DNA of 64,000 bases. Source: Pseudomonas pergaminensis. Its GTDB lineage: Bacteria > Pseudomonadota > Gammaproteobacteria > Pseudomonadales > Pseudomonadaceae. This document shows, piece by piece, positions 15,773-23,951 of this stretch; within the stretch, counting starts at the first letter, position 1, and each line of letters begins with the position of its first letter. The stretch covers positions 4,774,001 to 4,838,000 of the forward strand of contig NZ_CP078013.2 of the NCBI RefSeq assembly GCF_024112395.2, in the 5' to 3' direction. Made by a program: the position numbers and the translations under genes. Below the pieces are notes generated by a model, which saw nothing but the letters and a program-made list of their open reading frames with translations, ran no database searches and had not been told where the DNA came from.

Positions 15773-16909
15773 TTAAGTATCGCGGCGCAGTTCTGGGGGA
15801 ATGGGTAGGTCTTTGAGCGGGTCCGGGCGCTTACCCTTGCCCGCGCGGTACTGGCGAATCTGATAAACGTACGCCAACACCTGCGCGACGGCCAGATAGA
15901 GCCCGGCGGGGATCTCCTGGTCGAGGTCGGTGGAATAGAAAATCGACCGCGCCAGCTCCGGCGACTCCAGCAACAGGATGTCGTTGGCCACCGCGATCTC
16001 GCGGATCTTCAACGCGGTAAAGTCACTGCCCTTGGCCAGCAGCATCGGCGCGCCGCCCTTCTCCGGGTCGTATTTGAGGGCGACGGCGTAGTGGGTCGGG
16101 TTGGTGATGACCACGTCGGCGTCGGGCACCGAGGCCATCATCTTGCGCTGGGACATTTCCCGCTGCAGTTGGCGAATGCGCTGCTTGACCTCGGGGCGGC
16201 CCTCTTGGTCCTTGTGCTCGTCGCGCACTTCCTGCTTGGTCATCAGCAGTTTCTTGTGGCTTTCCCACAGCTGGATCGGGGCATCCACGGCGGCGATGAT
16301 GATCAGCCCGGCGGCCATCCACAGCGCGCTCCAGCCCACCACCTGCACGCTATGGATGATTGCTGACTCCAACGGTTCATGGGCGATGCGCAGCAGGTCG
16401 TCGATGTCGGACGACAACACCATCAGCGCCACAAACAGAATCAGGATGAATTTGGCCAATGCCTTGAGCAACTCCACCAGGGCCTTGGTGGAAAACATGC
16501 GCTTGAGCCCGGCAGCCGGGTTCATGCGGCTGAACTTGGGCGCCATGCTGCTGGCAGCGAACAGCCAGCCACCCAGGGCGACCGGGCCGATCAGCGCGGC
16601 CAGCAGCAAGGTGATGAGGATCGGTTGCACCGCCAGGATCGCGATCTTACCCGAGTGCAGCAGGTACTGGCCCATGGCATCAGGGTTGAGCAGCACTTCG
16701 CGGGGCAAGGCGAAGTTATGCTTCATCAACTCCATCAAGTCCAACGCCAGCCCGCCGCCATAGATCAGCAAGGCGCCGGCACCGGCCATCATGGTGGCGA
16801 CGGTATTGAGCTCTTTGGAGCGCGCAATCTCGCCCTTTTCCCTGGAGTCCTTTTTACGTTTCTCCGTGGGGTCTTCTGTCTTGTCCTGACCACTCTCGCT
16901 CTCGGCCAT
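15773..16909 (-). CDS. flhB: FlhB, flagellar export substrate-specificity switch
   Basis: A 378-residue export-gate protein. It has a basic N-terminal tail (EDPTEKRKKDSREKGEIARS), four membrane helices (~35-210) and a cytoplasmic domain with the autocleavage motif Asn270-Pro271-Thr272-His273. It interacts with FliK to switch export from rod/hook to filament substrates. It is the last gene of the fliLMNOPQR-flhB run, four bases after fliR. flhA, normally close by, is displaced about 2.6 kb by the intervening block. Confidence 0.96.
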   Translation of the reverse strand: MAESESGQDKTEDPTEKRKKDSREKGEIARSKELNTVATMMAGAGALLIYGGGLALDLMELMKHNFALPREVLLNPDAMGQYLLHSGKIAILAVQPILITLLLAALIGPVALGGWLFAASSMAPKFSRMNPAAGLKRMFSTKALVELLKALAKFILILFVALMVLSSDIDDLLRIAHEPLESAIIHSVQVVGWSALWMAAGLIIIAAVDAPIQLWESHKKLLMTKQEVRDEHKDQEGRPEVKQRIRQLQREMSQRKMMASVPDADVVITNPTHYAVALKYDPEKGGAPMLLAKGSDFTALKIREIAVANDILLLESPELARSIFYSTDLDQEIPAGLYLAVAQVLAYVYQIRQYRAGKGKRPDPLKDLPIPPELRRDT

Positions 16910-16912
16910 GGC

Positions 16913-17698
16913 TCAGCGCGCCCGTGCCAGATCACGTAAAAACTGCAAGGCGTCGGTCGCCAGCGGTTGATACTGATTGAGAATGTCGGCCAGGCCGACC
17001 CAGAAAATCCCCATGCCCAACACCAGGGTCAATGGGAAACCAATCGAGAAAATGTTCAGTTGCGGCGCTGCACGGGTCATGACGCCAAAGGCGATGTTGA
17101 CCACCAGCAACGCGGTGATCGCCGGCAGCACCAGCAACAGCGAAGCCCCCAGCACCCAGCCGAGGCGCCCCACCACTTCCCAGAAGTGATTGACCACCAA
17201 CCCCGAGCCCACTGGCAAGGTGGTGAAGCTTTCGGTCATCACTTCGAAGGCCACCAGATGGCCGTTCATGGCCAGGAACAGCAAGGTCACCAGCATGGTC
17301 AGGAATTGCCCGATCACCGCGGCCGACACACCGTTGGTAGGGTCGACCATGGACGCGAAGCCCATACCCATCTGGGTCGAGATGATTTGCCCGGCAATCA
17401 CAAACGCCTGGAAAAACAGTGAGAGGGAAAACCCCATCAGCGCGCCGATCAGGATCTGCTCGGCAATCAGCAGCAATGCACTCAGATCGATCGCGTTCAC
17501 CGCCGGCATCGGCGGCAACCCAGGCACGATCACCACGGTGATCGCCACCGCAAAGTACAGGCGTATCCGGCGTGGCACCAGGGTCGTGCCGAACACCGGC
17601 ATGGCCATCAACATCGCTGTCACCCGGAACAGCGGCAGGATGAAGGACGCCACCCAGGTGCTGATCTGGGTGTCGGTCAATGCCAGCAAGGACTGCAT
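16913..17698 (-). CDS. fliR: FliR, flagellar export apparatus protein
   Basis: A 261-residue integral membrane protein with about six hydrophobic segments and the FliR/SpaR pattern (LFRVTAMLMAMPVFGT; GFSLSLFFQAFVIAGQIISTQMGMGFASMVDP). It forms the export-gate core with FliP and FliQ. It is tightly packed between fliQ and flhB. Confidence 0.95.
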   Translation of the reverse strand: MQSLLALTDTQISTWVASFILPLFRVTAMLMAMPVFGTTLVPRRIRLYFAVAITVVIVPGLPPMPAVNAIDLSALLLIAEQILIGALMGFSLSLFFQAFVIAGQIISTQMGMGFASMVDPTNGVSAAVIGQFLTMLVTLLFLAMNGHLVAFEVMTESFTTLPVGSGLVVNHFWEVVGRLGWVLGASLLLVLPAITALLVVNIAFGVMTRAAPQLNIFSIGFPLTLVLGMGIFWVGLADILNQYQPLATDALQFLRDLARAR

Positions 17699-17702
17699 CG
17701 GG

Positions 17703-17972
17703 TCAGCCGATCAACTGCGGAATACTGCCGTACAACTGCAGGATGTATTCCATGAAGGTCTGCACCAGCCACGGGCCAGCCACGATCAGGGTGACCAGCA
17801 TCACCAGCAGGCGCGGCAGGAAGCTCAAGGTCTGTTCGTTGATCTGGGTCGCGGCTTGGAACATCGCCACCAGCAAGCCCACCAACAGGCTTGGCACCAC
17901 CAGCACGGCGACCATCACGGTGGTCAGCCACAGCGCTTCACGGAACAGGTCGACGGCGACTTCTGGCGTCAT
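17703..17972 (-). CDS. fliQ: FliQ, flagellar export apparatus protein
   Basis: An 89-residue protein with two membrane helices (about 15-40 and 50-75) and the family start MTPEVAVDLFREALW. It has the expected family length and lies between fliP (four bases upstream) and fliR (four bases downstream). It is part of the FliP5Q4R1 gate. Confidence 0.95.
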   Translation of the reverse strand: MTPEVAVDLFREALWLTTVMVAVLVVPSLLVGLLVAMFQAATQINEQTLSFLPRLLVMLVTLIVAGPWLVQTFMEYILQLYGSIPQLIG

Positions 17973-17976
17973 TGCG

Positions 17977-18720
17977 CTATACCCCGCCGAAACTGCCGGC
18001 CAGGGTGCCGATAATCAGCGCCCAACCGTCCACCAGCACAAACAGCATGATCTTGAACGGCAACGAGATGATCAACGGTGACAGCATCATCATACCCATG
18101 GCCATCAACACGCTCGCCACCACCAGGTCGATGATCAGGAACGGGATAAAGATCATGAAGCCGATCTGGAACGCGGTTTTCAATTCGGAGGTGACGAACG
18201 CCGGCACCAGGATGGTCAGTGGCGCCTGGTCCGGGGTGGCGATGTCGGTGCGCTTGGACAAGCGCATGAACAGCTCAAGGTCGCTGGAACGGGTCTGCGA
18301 CAGCATGAAATCCTTGATCGGGCCCTGGGCCTTGTCGATCGCGTCCTGGGCGGTCATTTTCTCCGCCAGGTAGGGTTGCAGGGCTTGCTGGTTCACCTTG
18401 TCGAACACCGGCGCCATGATGAACAACGTCAAGAACAAAGCCATGCCGGTGAGGATCTGGTTCGACGGCGTCTGCTGCAGGCCCAGGGCCTGGCGCAGGA
18501 TCGAGAACACGATAATGATCCGCGTGAAGCTGGTCATCAGCATGACGAACGCCGGGATAAAACTCAGCGCGGTCATGATCAGCAGGATCTGCAGGCTGAC
18601 CGAATACTCCTGCGCACCCGCCGCGTTGGTCCCCAGCGTAATCGCCGGGATCGACAACGGGTCGGCGCCGAACGCCAATGGCGCCGCCAGCAGCAGCATG
18701 AGCGTCAATAAAACGCGCAT
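17977..18720 (-). CDS. fliP: FliP, flagellar export apparatus protein
   Basis: A 247-residue FliP with a cleavable signal peptide ([19 protein letters not shown]), the strongly conserved block '[21 protein letters not shown]' and membrane helices near the C-terminus ([19 protein letters not shown]). It forms the pentameric base of the export gate. Its ATG shares one base with the fliO stop (TAATG), so translation is likely coupled. Confidence 0.96.
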   Translation of the reverse strand: MRVLLTLMLLLAAPLAFGADPLSIPAITLGTNAAGAQEYSVSLQILLIMTALSFIPAFVMLMTSFTRIIIVFSILRQALGLQQTPSNQILTGMALFLTLFIMAPVFDKVNQQALQPYLAEKMTAQDAIDKAQGPIKDFMLSQTRSSDLELFMRLSKRTDIATPDQAPLTILVPAFVTSELKTAFQIGFMIFIPFLIIDLVVASVLMAMGMMMLSPLIISLPFKIMLFVLVDGWALIIGTLAGSFGGV

Positions 18721-19163
18721 TACTTCTTATCCTTCTGATCCTTGCCCAGCAACTCCATCAGGCGCTGGGCGAATTCTGGCGTGGCGGACTGGCTCTGATC
18801 CACGCTCACCGGGGTCTTGAGCACATGCAGCGGGGTGATGCGACCGGGCGTGATGCCGAGCAGGATCTGCTCCTCGCCCACTTGCACCAGCACCAGCCGA
18901 TCACGCGGGCCGAGGGCGCGCGAACCGATCATCTCGATCACCTGGCCGTTGCCCGGGCCCACGCGCTGCACGCGGCGCATCAGCCAGGCCAGCGCAAAGA
19001 TCAAACCCACCACCAGCAACAGGCCCAGTACCAGCTGGGTCAGTTGCCCGCCGATGCCGCTGCTCACCACCGGCGCTGCCGTCGCAGCCGCTTGCGCGAC
19101 CGGCTCAGCCGCGAGGGCGCTCAATGGCAGCGCCAGAAACAGTCCCGCCATCGAATACTTCAT
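18720..19163 (-). CDS. fliO: FliO, flagellar export apparatus assembly protein
   Basis: A 147-residue protein with a signal-like N-terminus ([18 protein letters not shown]), a single membrane helix (about 45-66, [19 protein letters not shown]) and a cytoplasmic tail with '[22 protein letters not shown]'. FliO assists assembly of the FliP ring. It lies between fliN and fliP. Confidence 0.92.
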   Translation of the reverse strand: MKYSMAGLFLALPLSALAAEPVAQAAATAAPVVSSGIGGQLTQLVLGLLLVVGLIFALAWLMRRVQRVGPGNGQVIEMIGSRALGPRDRLVLVQVGEEQILLGITPGRITPLHVLKTPVSVDQSQSATPEFAQRLMELLGKDQKDKK

Positions 19164-19164
19164 A

Positions 19165-19632
19165 TCAGCGCAACTTCTTGATGCGTTCGCTTGGGCTGAT
19201 CACGTCCGTCAGGCGGATGCCAAACTTCTCGTTGACCACCACCACTTCGCCGTGGGCGATCAGGGTACCGTTGACCAGCACGTCCAGCGGCTCACCGGCC
19301 AGGCGGTCCAGCTCGATCACCGAACCCTGGTTGAGTTGCAGCAGGTTGCGGATGTTGATTTCGGTGCTGCCCACTTCCATGGAAATCGACACCGGGATGT
19401 CGAGGATCACATCCAGGTTCGGGCCGTCGAGGGTCACCGGGTCGTTGTTTTTCGGCACGCTGCCGAATTCTTCCATCGGCAGGCGGTTGCCGGCCGGCGC
19501 GGTGGCAGCGTCAGCGGCCAACAGCGCATCGATATCGTCCTGGCCAACATCGCCGGTTTCTTCCAGGGCTGCCGCCCATTCGTCAGCCAGTGCCTGGTCT
19601 TCGGCGGAAGTGTTTTCGTGTTCGGTAGCCAT
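19165..19632 (-). CDS. fliN: FliN, flagellar motor switch C-ring protein
   Basis: A 155-residue SpoA/SurP-domain protein. The acidic N-terminal half (about 1-70, with DDIDALLAAD) is followed by the C-terminal domain (VSISMEVGSTEINIRNLLQL, LAGEPLDVLVNGTLIAHGEVVVV). With FliM and FliG it forms the C-ring that sets rotation direction. It sits 34 bases after fliM. Confidence 0.95.
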   Translation of the reverse strand: MATEHENTSAEDQALADEWAAALEETGDVGQDDIDALLAADAATAPAGNRLPMEEFGSVPKNNDPVTLDGPNLDVILDIPVSISMEVGSTEINIRNLLQLNQGSVIELDRLAGEPLDVLVNGTLIAHGEVVVVNEKFGIRLTDVISPSERIKKLR

Positions 19633-19666
19633 TACATGTCCTCGGCGGAGCAGAAATTAATGTGGA

Positions 19667-20635
19667 TCAGCGACGGTTGATCGGTTCAATCACTTGCAAC
19701 GCCAGGTTGCCTTTGTGAGAGCCGAGCTTGACCTTGAACGACGGCACGCCGTTGGCGCGCATGATCATTTCTTCCGGCAGTTCGACGGGAATCACATCCC
19801 CCGGCTGCATGTGCAAAATATCGCGCAAACGCAACTGGCGACGGGCCACGGTGGCGCTCAGGGGCACGTCGACGTCCAGCAGGTCTTCGCGCAGGGCCTT
19901 GACCCAGCGTTCATCCTGGTCGTCCAGGTCGGACTGGAAACCGGCGTCGAGCATCTCGCGCACCGGTTCGATCATCGAGTACGGCATGGTCACGTGCAGG
20001 TCGCCACCACCGCCATCGAGTTCGATGTGGAAGGTCGACACCACAATGGCCTCGCTGGGGCCGACGATGTTGGCCATGGCCGGGTTCACTTCCGAGTTGA
20101 TGTACTCGAAATTGACTTCCATGATCGCCTGCCAGGCTTCCTTCAAGTCGATGAAGGCCTGCTCCAGCACCATGCGCACCACGCGCAGCTCGGTCGGGGT
20201 GAATTCACGCCCTTCGATCTTGGCGTGGCGGCCGTCGCCACCAAAGAAGTTGTCCACCAGCTTGAACACCAGCTTGGCGTCGAGGATGAACAGCGCGGTG
20301 CCGCGCAGCGGCTTGATCTTGACCAGGTTGAGGCTGGTGGGCACGTACAGCGAGTGCACGTACTCGCCGAACTTCATCACCTGCACGCCGCCTACCGCCA
20401 CGTCCGCCGAGCGGCGCAGCATGTTGAACATGCTGATCCGGGTGTAGCGGGCAAAACGCTCATTGATCATCTCCAGGGTCGGCATGCGTCCACGGACGAT
20501 ACGATCCTGGCTGGTGAGGTCATAACTTTTGACGCTGCCGGGCTCGGCAGCCATTTCGGTCTGTACCAGACCATCGTCGACGCCATGCAGCAGCGCGTCG
20601 ATTTCATCCTGGGACAGCAGGTCTTGCACGGCCAT
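19667..20635 (-). CDS. fliM: FliM, flagellar motor switch protein, CheY-P target
   Basis: A 322-residue FliM. The N-terminal CheY-binding segment (LLSQDEIDALLHGV) is followed by the CheC-like middle domain (RYTRISMFNMLRRSADV, and FFGGDGR), then the C-terminal SpoA domain. It is the C-ring component that receives CheY-P. It comes after fliL by nine bases. Confidence 0.96.
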   Translation of the reverse strand: MAVQDLLSQDEIDALLHGVDDGLVQTEMAAEPGSVKSYDLTSQDRIVRGRMPTLEMINERFARYTRISMFNMLRRSADVAVGGVQVMKFGEYVHSLYVPTSLNLVKIKPLRGTALFILDAKLVFKLVDNFFGGDGRHAKIEGREFTPTELRVVRMVLEQAFIDLKEAWQAIMEVNFEYINSEVNPAMANIVGPSEAIVVSTFHIELDGGGGDLHVTMPYSMIEPVREMLDAGFQSDLDDQDERWVKALREDLLDVDVPLSATVARRQLRLRDILHMQPGDVIPVELPEEMIMRANGVPSFKVKLGSHKGNLALQVIEPINRR

Positions 20636-20644
20636 GTCGTGATC

Positions 20645-21145
20645 CTACTGCAATACGAAGTTAGTGAAGAGCGCCTGCTCGACCACGACTTTGCCGAGTT
20701 CCTTCTGGGCCACTTCCTGCACGCTGGCCGTGACCTTCTGGCGCAGCATTTCCTGGCCCACCGGGGTGGCGAGTGTGTCGAAGCTCTGGCTGGAGAACAG
20801 CATCACCAGGTTGTTGCGGATCACTGGCATGTGCACCTTGAGGGCGTCCAGGTCCGACGCGTTGCGGGCCAGCAAGGTGATGCTCACTTGCAGGTAGCGC
20901 TGACGACCGTTCTGATTGAAGTTGGCGACAAAGGCCGGGAGCATCGGCTCGAAGATTGCCGGTTGCTTGACGTTAGTGGCGGTTTCGGCGGCGGGTGCCG
21001 GTTTGCTTGCACTGCTGTGCATGATGTACCAGGTGCCACCCACCGACGCGCCGATGGCCAGGAGCAGGCCCAGGACTATCAGCAGGATAAGCTTGAGCTT
21101 ACCTTTGCCTGCGGGTGCTTTTGCTGCGTCGTCGCTCTTCGCCAT
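20645..21145 (-). CDS. fliL: FliL, flagellar basal-body/stator-associated protein
   Basis: A 166-residue protein with a short cytoplasmic N-terminus, one membrane helix (about 18-42, LILLIVLGLLLAIGASVGGT) and a periplasmic FliL domain ending with the conserved 'VLFTNFVLQ'-type strand (here ALFTNFVLQ). It supports stator function. It is the first gene of fliLMNOPQR-flhB, with a sigma-54-like promoter just upstream. Confidence 0.93.
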   Translation of the reverse strand: MAKSDDAAKAPAGKGKLKLILLIVLGLLLAIGASVGGTWYIMHSSASKPAPAAETATNVKQPAIFEPMLPAFVANFNQNGRQRYLQVSITLLARNASDLDALKVHMPVIRNNLVMLFSSQSFDTLATPVGQEMLRQKVTASVQEVAQKELGKVVVEQALFTNFVLQ

Positions 21146-21196
21146 GCCAATAATCCGTCACTATTCGGGGATTCATAGATCTACGGAATGGCAAGA

Positions 21197-21210
21197 GCAA
21201 GTGTTATGCC
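21197..21210 (-). promoter_or_regulatory. Sigma-54-type promoter for the fliL operon
   Basis: On the minus strand the site reads TGGCATAACACTTGCT, with GG and GC ten bases apart, a good RpoN -24/-12 match. It lies about 52 bases upstream of the fliL ATG in the gap between fliK and fliL. Confidence 0.7.
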
Positions 21211-21266
21211 AGAGTTGTCTGGCAGATTGGGAAGAACACCCTGCAATCTGCCTTGCAACTGATCCC

Positions 21267-21355
21267 TGTGGGAGCGGGCTTGCTCGCGAAAGCGCTAGGT
21301 CAGCGATAGAAGTGCTGACTGATCCACCGCATTCGCGAGCAAGCCCGCCCCCACA
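21267..21355. repeat. REPIN between fliK and fliL
   Basis: Two facing REP palindromes: TGTGGGAGCGGGCTTGCTCG at the left, and its near inverse ending GCCCGCCCCCACA at the right, separated by about 45 bases. It sits between the fliK stop and the fliL promoter. Confidence 0.85.
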
Positions 21356-21378
21356 TCTGGGCCTGTGCAAGGCTTGAA

Positions 21379-22719
21379 TCAGGCGTAGTAGTCGACCGCG
21401 CTGGAACCGATCACGGTTGAGGTCACGGGCGTCACCGCTTCAGCTACATCAATATGATTGCCGCTGTCGCCATTATCACCGCCACGTCCGCCGCTGCTGC
21501 TCACGCCACGGGTCTGGGCCTGTTGTTGCTGCTGTTCCTGGCCACGGGACTGGTCGGAGACGTTGACGTCCACCTGGCCCATGCCCTGCTGGGCGAACAT
21601 CTCCCGCAGGCGGCCGGATTGGCTTTCCAACGCTTCACGCACCACCGGGTGGGCGCTCATGAAATTGACCTGGGCCTGTTGGTCGGCGGTCATGTTGACC
21701 TTGATATCCAAGCGACCGAGTTCAGCCGGCTGCAACTGGATCTCGGCCGACTTGAGGTTGGCGCTGGACAGGTACATCACACGGTTGACGATTTCGTCGG
21801 TCCAGCCGCTCTGGTGCATGGCCAACGGCGCATTGGTCACCGGCGGCAAGGCATTGGCGGTTTTCGGCGTGGCCGCTTGCGTCAACGCGGCCAGGCGGTT
21901 GGCGAAGTCATCGACACGGGTGTCGCTGCTGGCATTCTTCAGGTCCTTGAGGCCGTCGTCGATCAGCCCGCTGAAGGCCTTGTCGCCGCCCTGGTCGGTG
22001 CTGTCCTTGGTGGCTTGTTGGTCAACCATATTGGCCAGGCCAGCGGCGAAGTTCTGCGCGGCGGTCGGCTGATCCTGGGTCGGTGCCGGCGCGGTTTTGG
22101 CCGAGGCCTGGCTGCTGGCCGACACGTGGCCACCCTGCTCCATCGCCAGGCGCACGGTCGGCATAGCGTCGAGGGGATCGGCCTCCGGATCGAAGGCCGG
22201 CTTGGCCTCCTCGGTCGCGGCGACCGGCGCTGCCACCACCGGCTGGGTTTTGTCGTCCTTGGCGGTGGTGACAGGCGCTGGGGTTTCAACCGGCACTGGC
22301 ACGGCCACCGGGGTGACGGTGGCAATCAGTGCCGGATCGACCACCGGGTCTGTCGGGGGCTGCTGTACCAGGGATGGGTCGGCAGGCGCGTCGTCGTCCT
22401 TGCTGGCACTGTCGTCGGTGTTGGCCGGTGGCTTGGCAGGCAAGGTATTGCCGCTATCGGCAACCGCTGGCGTGCTGGCGGCAGGTTTGTCGCTGCTTGC
22501 CGCTGGCTTGGCACTGGCGTCGGAAGACTTGCCGGCGGTGGGCTTGGGCGAATTGTCGTCGGCCTTGGCCGTGGGTTTGGAAGCCTGGTTGGCGAACACT
22601 TGAGCGAAGCCAGGGCCCTTGTCCCGTGGGTCCGCAGCCACTGCCGGTGGATTGGCGGCGGGCGCTTTAGGCTTGGCCGCGGGGGCAGCCTGAAGGAGCG
22701 AATTCGGGGCGACTGGCAT
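21379..22719 (-). CDS. fliK: FliK, hook-length control protein
   Basis: A 446-residue protein. The long Pro/Ala/Asp/Ser-rich, low-complexity N-terminal ruler region is followed by a C-terminal Flg_hook domain (LQPAELGRLDIKVNMTADQQAQVNF; REALESQSGRLREM) and a Gln/Gly-rich tail. It measures hook length and triggers the FlhB switch. I chose ATG 22717-22719 (MPVAPNSLLQ) because GGAGA lies about nine bases ahead. The longer ORF starts at 22818 inside a repeat element, whose end happens to encode ATG-TAC-TCA-AT. Confidence 0.88.
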   Translation of the reverse strand: MPVAPNSLLQAAPAAKPKAPAANPPAVAADPRDKGPGFAQVFANQASKPTAKADDNSPKPTAGKSSDASAKPAASSDKPAASTPAVADSGNTLPAKPPANTDDSASKDDDAPADPSLVQQPPTDPVVDPALIATVTPVAVPVPVETPAPVTTAKDDKTQPVVAAPVAATEEAKPAFDPEADPLDAMPTVRLAMEQGGHVSASSQASAKTAPAPTQDQPTAAQNFAAGLANMVDQQATKDSTDQGGDKAFSGLIDDGLKDLKNASSDTRVDDFANRLAALTQAATPKTANALPPVTNAPLAMHQSGWTDEIVNRVMYLSSANLKSAEIQLQPAELGRLDIKVNMTADQQAQVNFMSAHPVVREALESQSGRLREMFAQQGMGQVDVNVSDQSRGQEQQQQQAQTRGVSSSGGRGGDNGDSGNHIDVAEAVTPVTSTVIGSSAVDYYA

Positions 22720-22807
22720 AGGTAAAGGTCTCCACTGCATGGGGGTCGGGGATGCAGTATTGGGAGGTAGAGCAAGAGTCGGGCCAGGTTTGGGGGCGGT
22801 TGGTTTT

Positions 22808-23574
22808 ATTGAGTACATATCCGTTTTTTAGGTAACGGCTGATATTGGTTCCGCCCTTACGGCGGGTCACTTTTGAAAAGAGCCCAAAAGTAACCAAAAG
22901 GCTCTTGCCCCAACACTCGGTACCTCGCCTAGGCTCGGTATGCCCGTAATCCGACAGTGATTTGTGGGGCCGCCGCCACGCGCCATCCATGGCGCGGGGC
23001 GGCTAAACCGGCATCCCTGCCGGTTTACCCCCCAAATCCCTGTCAGATTCCGGCCAGCGTGTTTGACGGGGCGCCTAAGATCAAAATCAAAAGCAAAAGC
23101 ACAGCGGCCTGACAGCCGGCTTGAGTGGTGTGAAGCAAAGGCAAAAGCCAACGCGGTCCTGTAGGAGCCGGCTTGCCGGCGATGGTCGTTAACGATGATG
23201 GGGGTACATCTGGATAAACGCGGCGATCTCACGTTTTTCGCCGGCAAGCCGGCTCCTACAATGGACCGCGTATCCACGATGCGAAGCGAGTCGCTCTTGA
23301 TCTTGATCTTAGGCGCCCCGTCAAACACGCTGGCCGAACGCAGGCTTTGGAGCGTGGGTAACCCGGCAGGACGCCGGGTTAGCCGCGCTGGGCCAAGGAT
23401 GGCCCATCGCGGCGGCCCACGCTCCAAAGCCGGAGTGAGGGCACACCGAGCCTAAGCGAGGTGCCGAGTGTTGGGGCAAGAGCGTTTTGCTTACTTTTGC
23501 GCTTTTCAAAAGTGAGCCGCCGTAAGGGCGGAACCAATACCCGCCGTTACCTAAATAACGGATATGTACTCAAT
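22808..23574. repeat. 767-bp nested inverted-repeat element between hptB and fliK
   Basis: The outer arms are 22808-22945 and 23439-23574, roughly 90% complementary, starting ATTGAGTACATATCCGTT. The middle arms 23051-23090 and 23297-23336 pair at 39 of 40 positions. A REPIN forms the centre (23160-23260), and smaller hairpins lie between the arms. The whole is an imperfect palindrome. Its right end reaches into the hptB stop codon and its left end into the non-coding leader of fliK. It has no credible gene; the short ORFs in it arise from the symmetry. It resembles the long intergenic repeat families of P. fluorescens genomes. Confidence 0.85.
23160..23260. repeat. REPIN at the centre of the large inverted repeat
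   Basis: TGTAGGAGCCGGCTTGCCGG at the left is mirrored by CCGGCAAGCCGGCTCCTACA at the right. The flanks ACGCGGTCC and GGACCGCGT extend the symmetry outwards. It is the same class as the element at 14892-14988. Confidence 0.85.
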
Positions 23575-23921
23575 CAGATCTGAAACCGCTGCCGCTCCGT
23601 CTCATACAACGGCTTCACCAACGCAAACTCCCGATCAATCTGATCCACCAACTCCCCCAGATCCCCAACCACAGGCCCAACGGACTCAACCTCCAACCGC
23701 TGACACAACTGCGCCAACCTCACCGCCCCAAGGTTCCCACTGCTCCCCTTGAAGCTATGCGCAATGCGCCCCAACGCCTTCGCATCATCCCTGGCCTTGC
23801 GCAACGCTTCGACGCGCTTCTGGGAATCATCGAGAAAGGTATCAAGCAACTTGGGATACTCGCCTTCCATGACTTCCTGCAGACCCGACAACACCTCCGG
23901 GTCCAGATGTAGATCAACCAC
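23574..23921 (-). CDS. hptB: HptB, histidine phosphotransfer protein
   Basis: A 115-residue Hpt domain with the phospho-acceptor His55 in 'IAHSFKGSSGNLG'. In P. aeruginosa, HptB relays phosphate from several hybrid sensor kinases to HsbR and so controls HsbA, flagellar gene expression, swarming and Rsm-dependent biofilm formation. The gene order here, hsbA-hsbR-hptB downstream of fliJ, supports the assignment. The stop codon overlaps the first base of the large inverted repeat. Confidence 0.92.
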   Translation of the reverse strand: MVDLHLDPEVLSGLQEVMEGEYPKLLDTFLDDSQKRVEALRKARDDAKALGRIAHSFKGSSGNLGAVRLAQLCQRLEVESVGPVVGDLGELVDQIDREFALVKPLYETERQRFQI

Positions 23922-23951
23922 TTGCTCGCTCCTTGATCAAGAATCGGCGGA

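Noticed and set aside
22964..23455. Short ORFs inside the 767-bp repeat
   Set aside because: They come from the mirrored repeat arms on both strands and have no ribosome-binding sites; such ORFs are commonly over-annotated.
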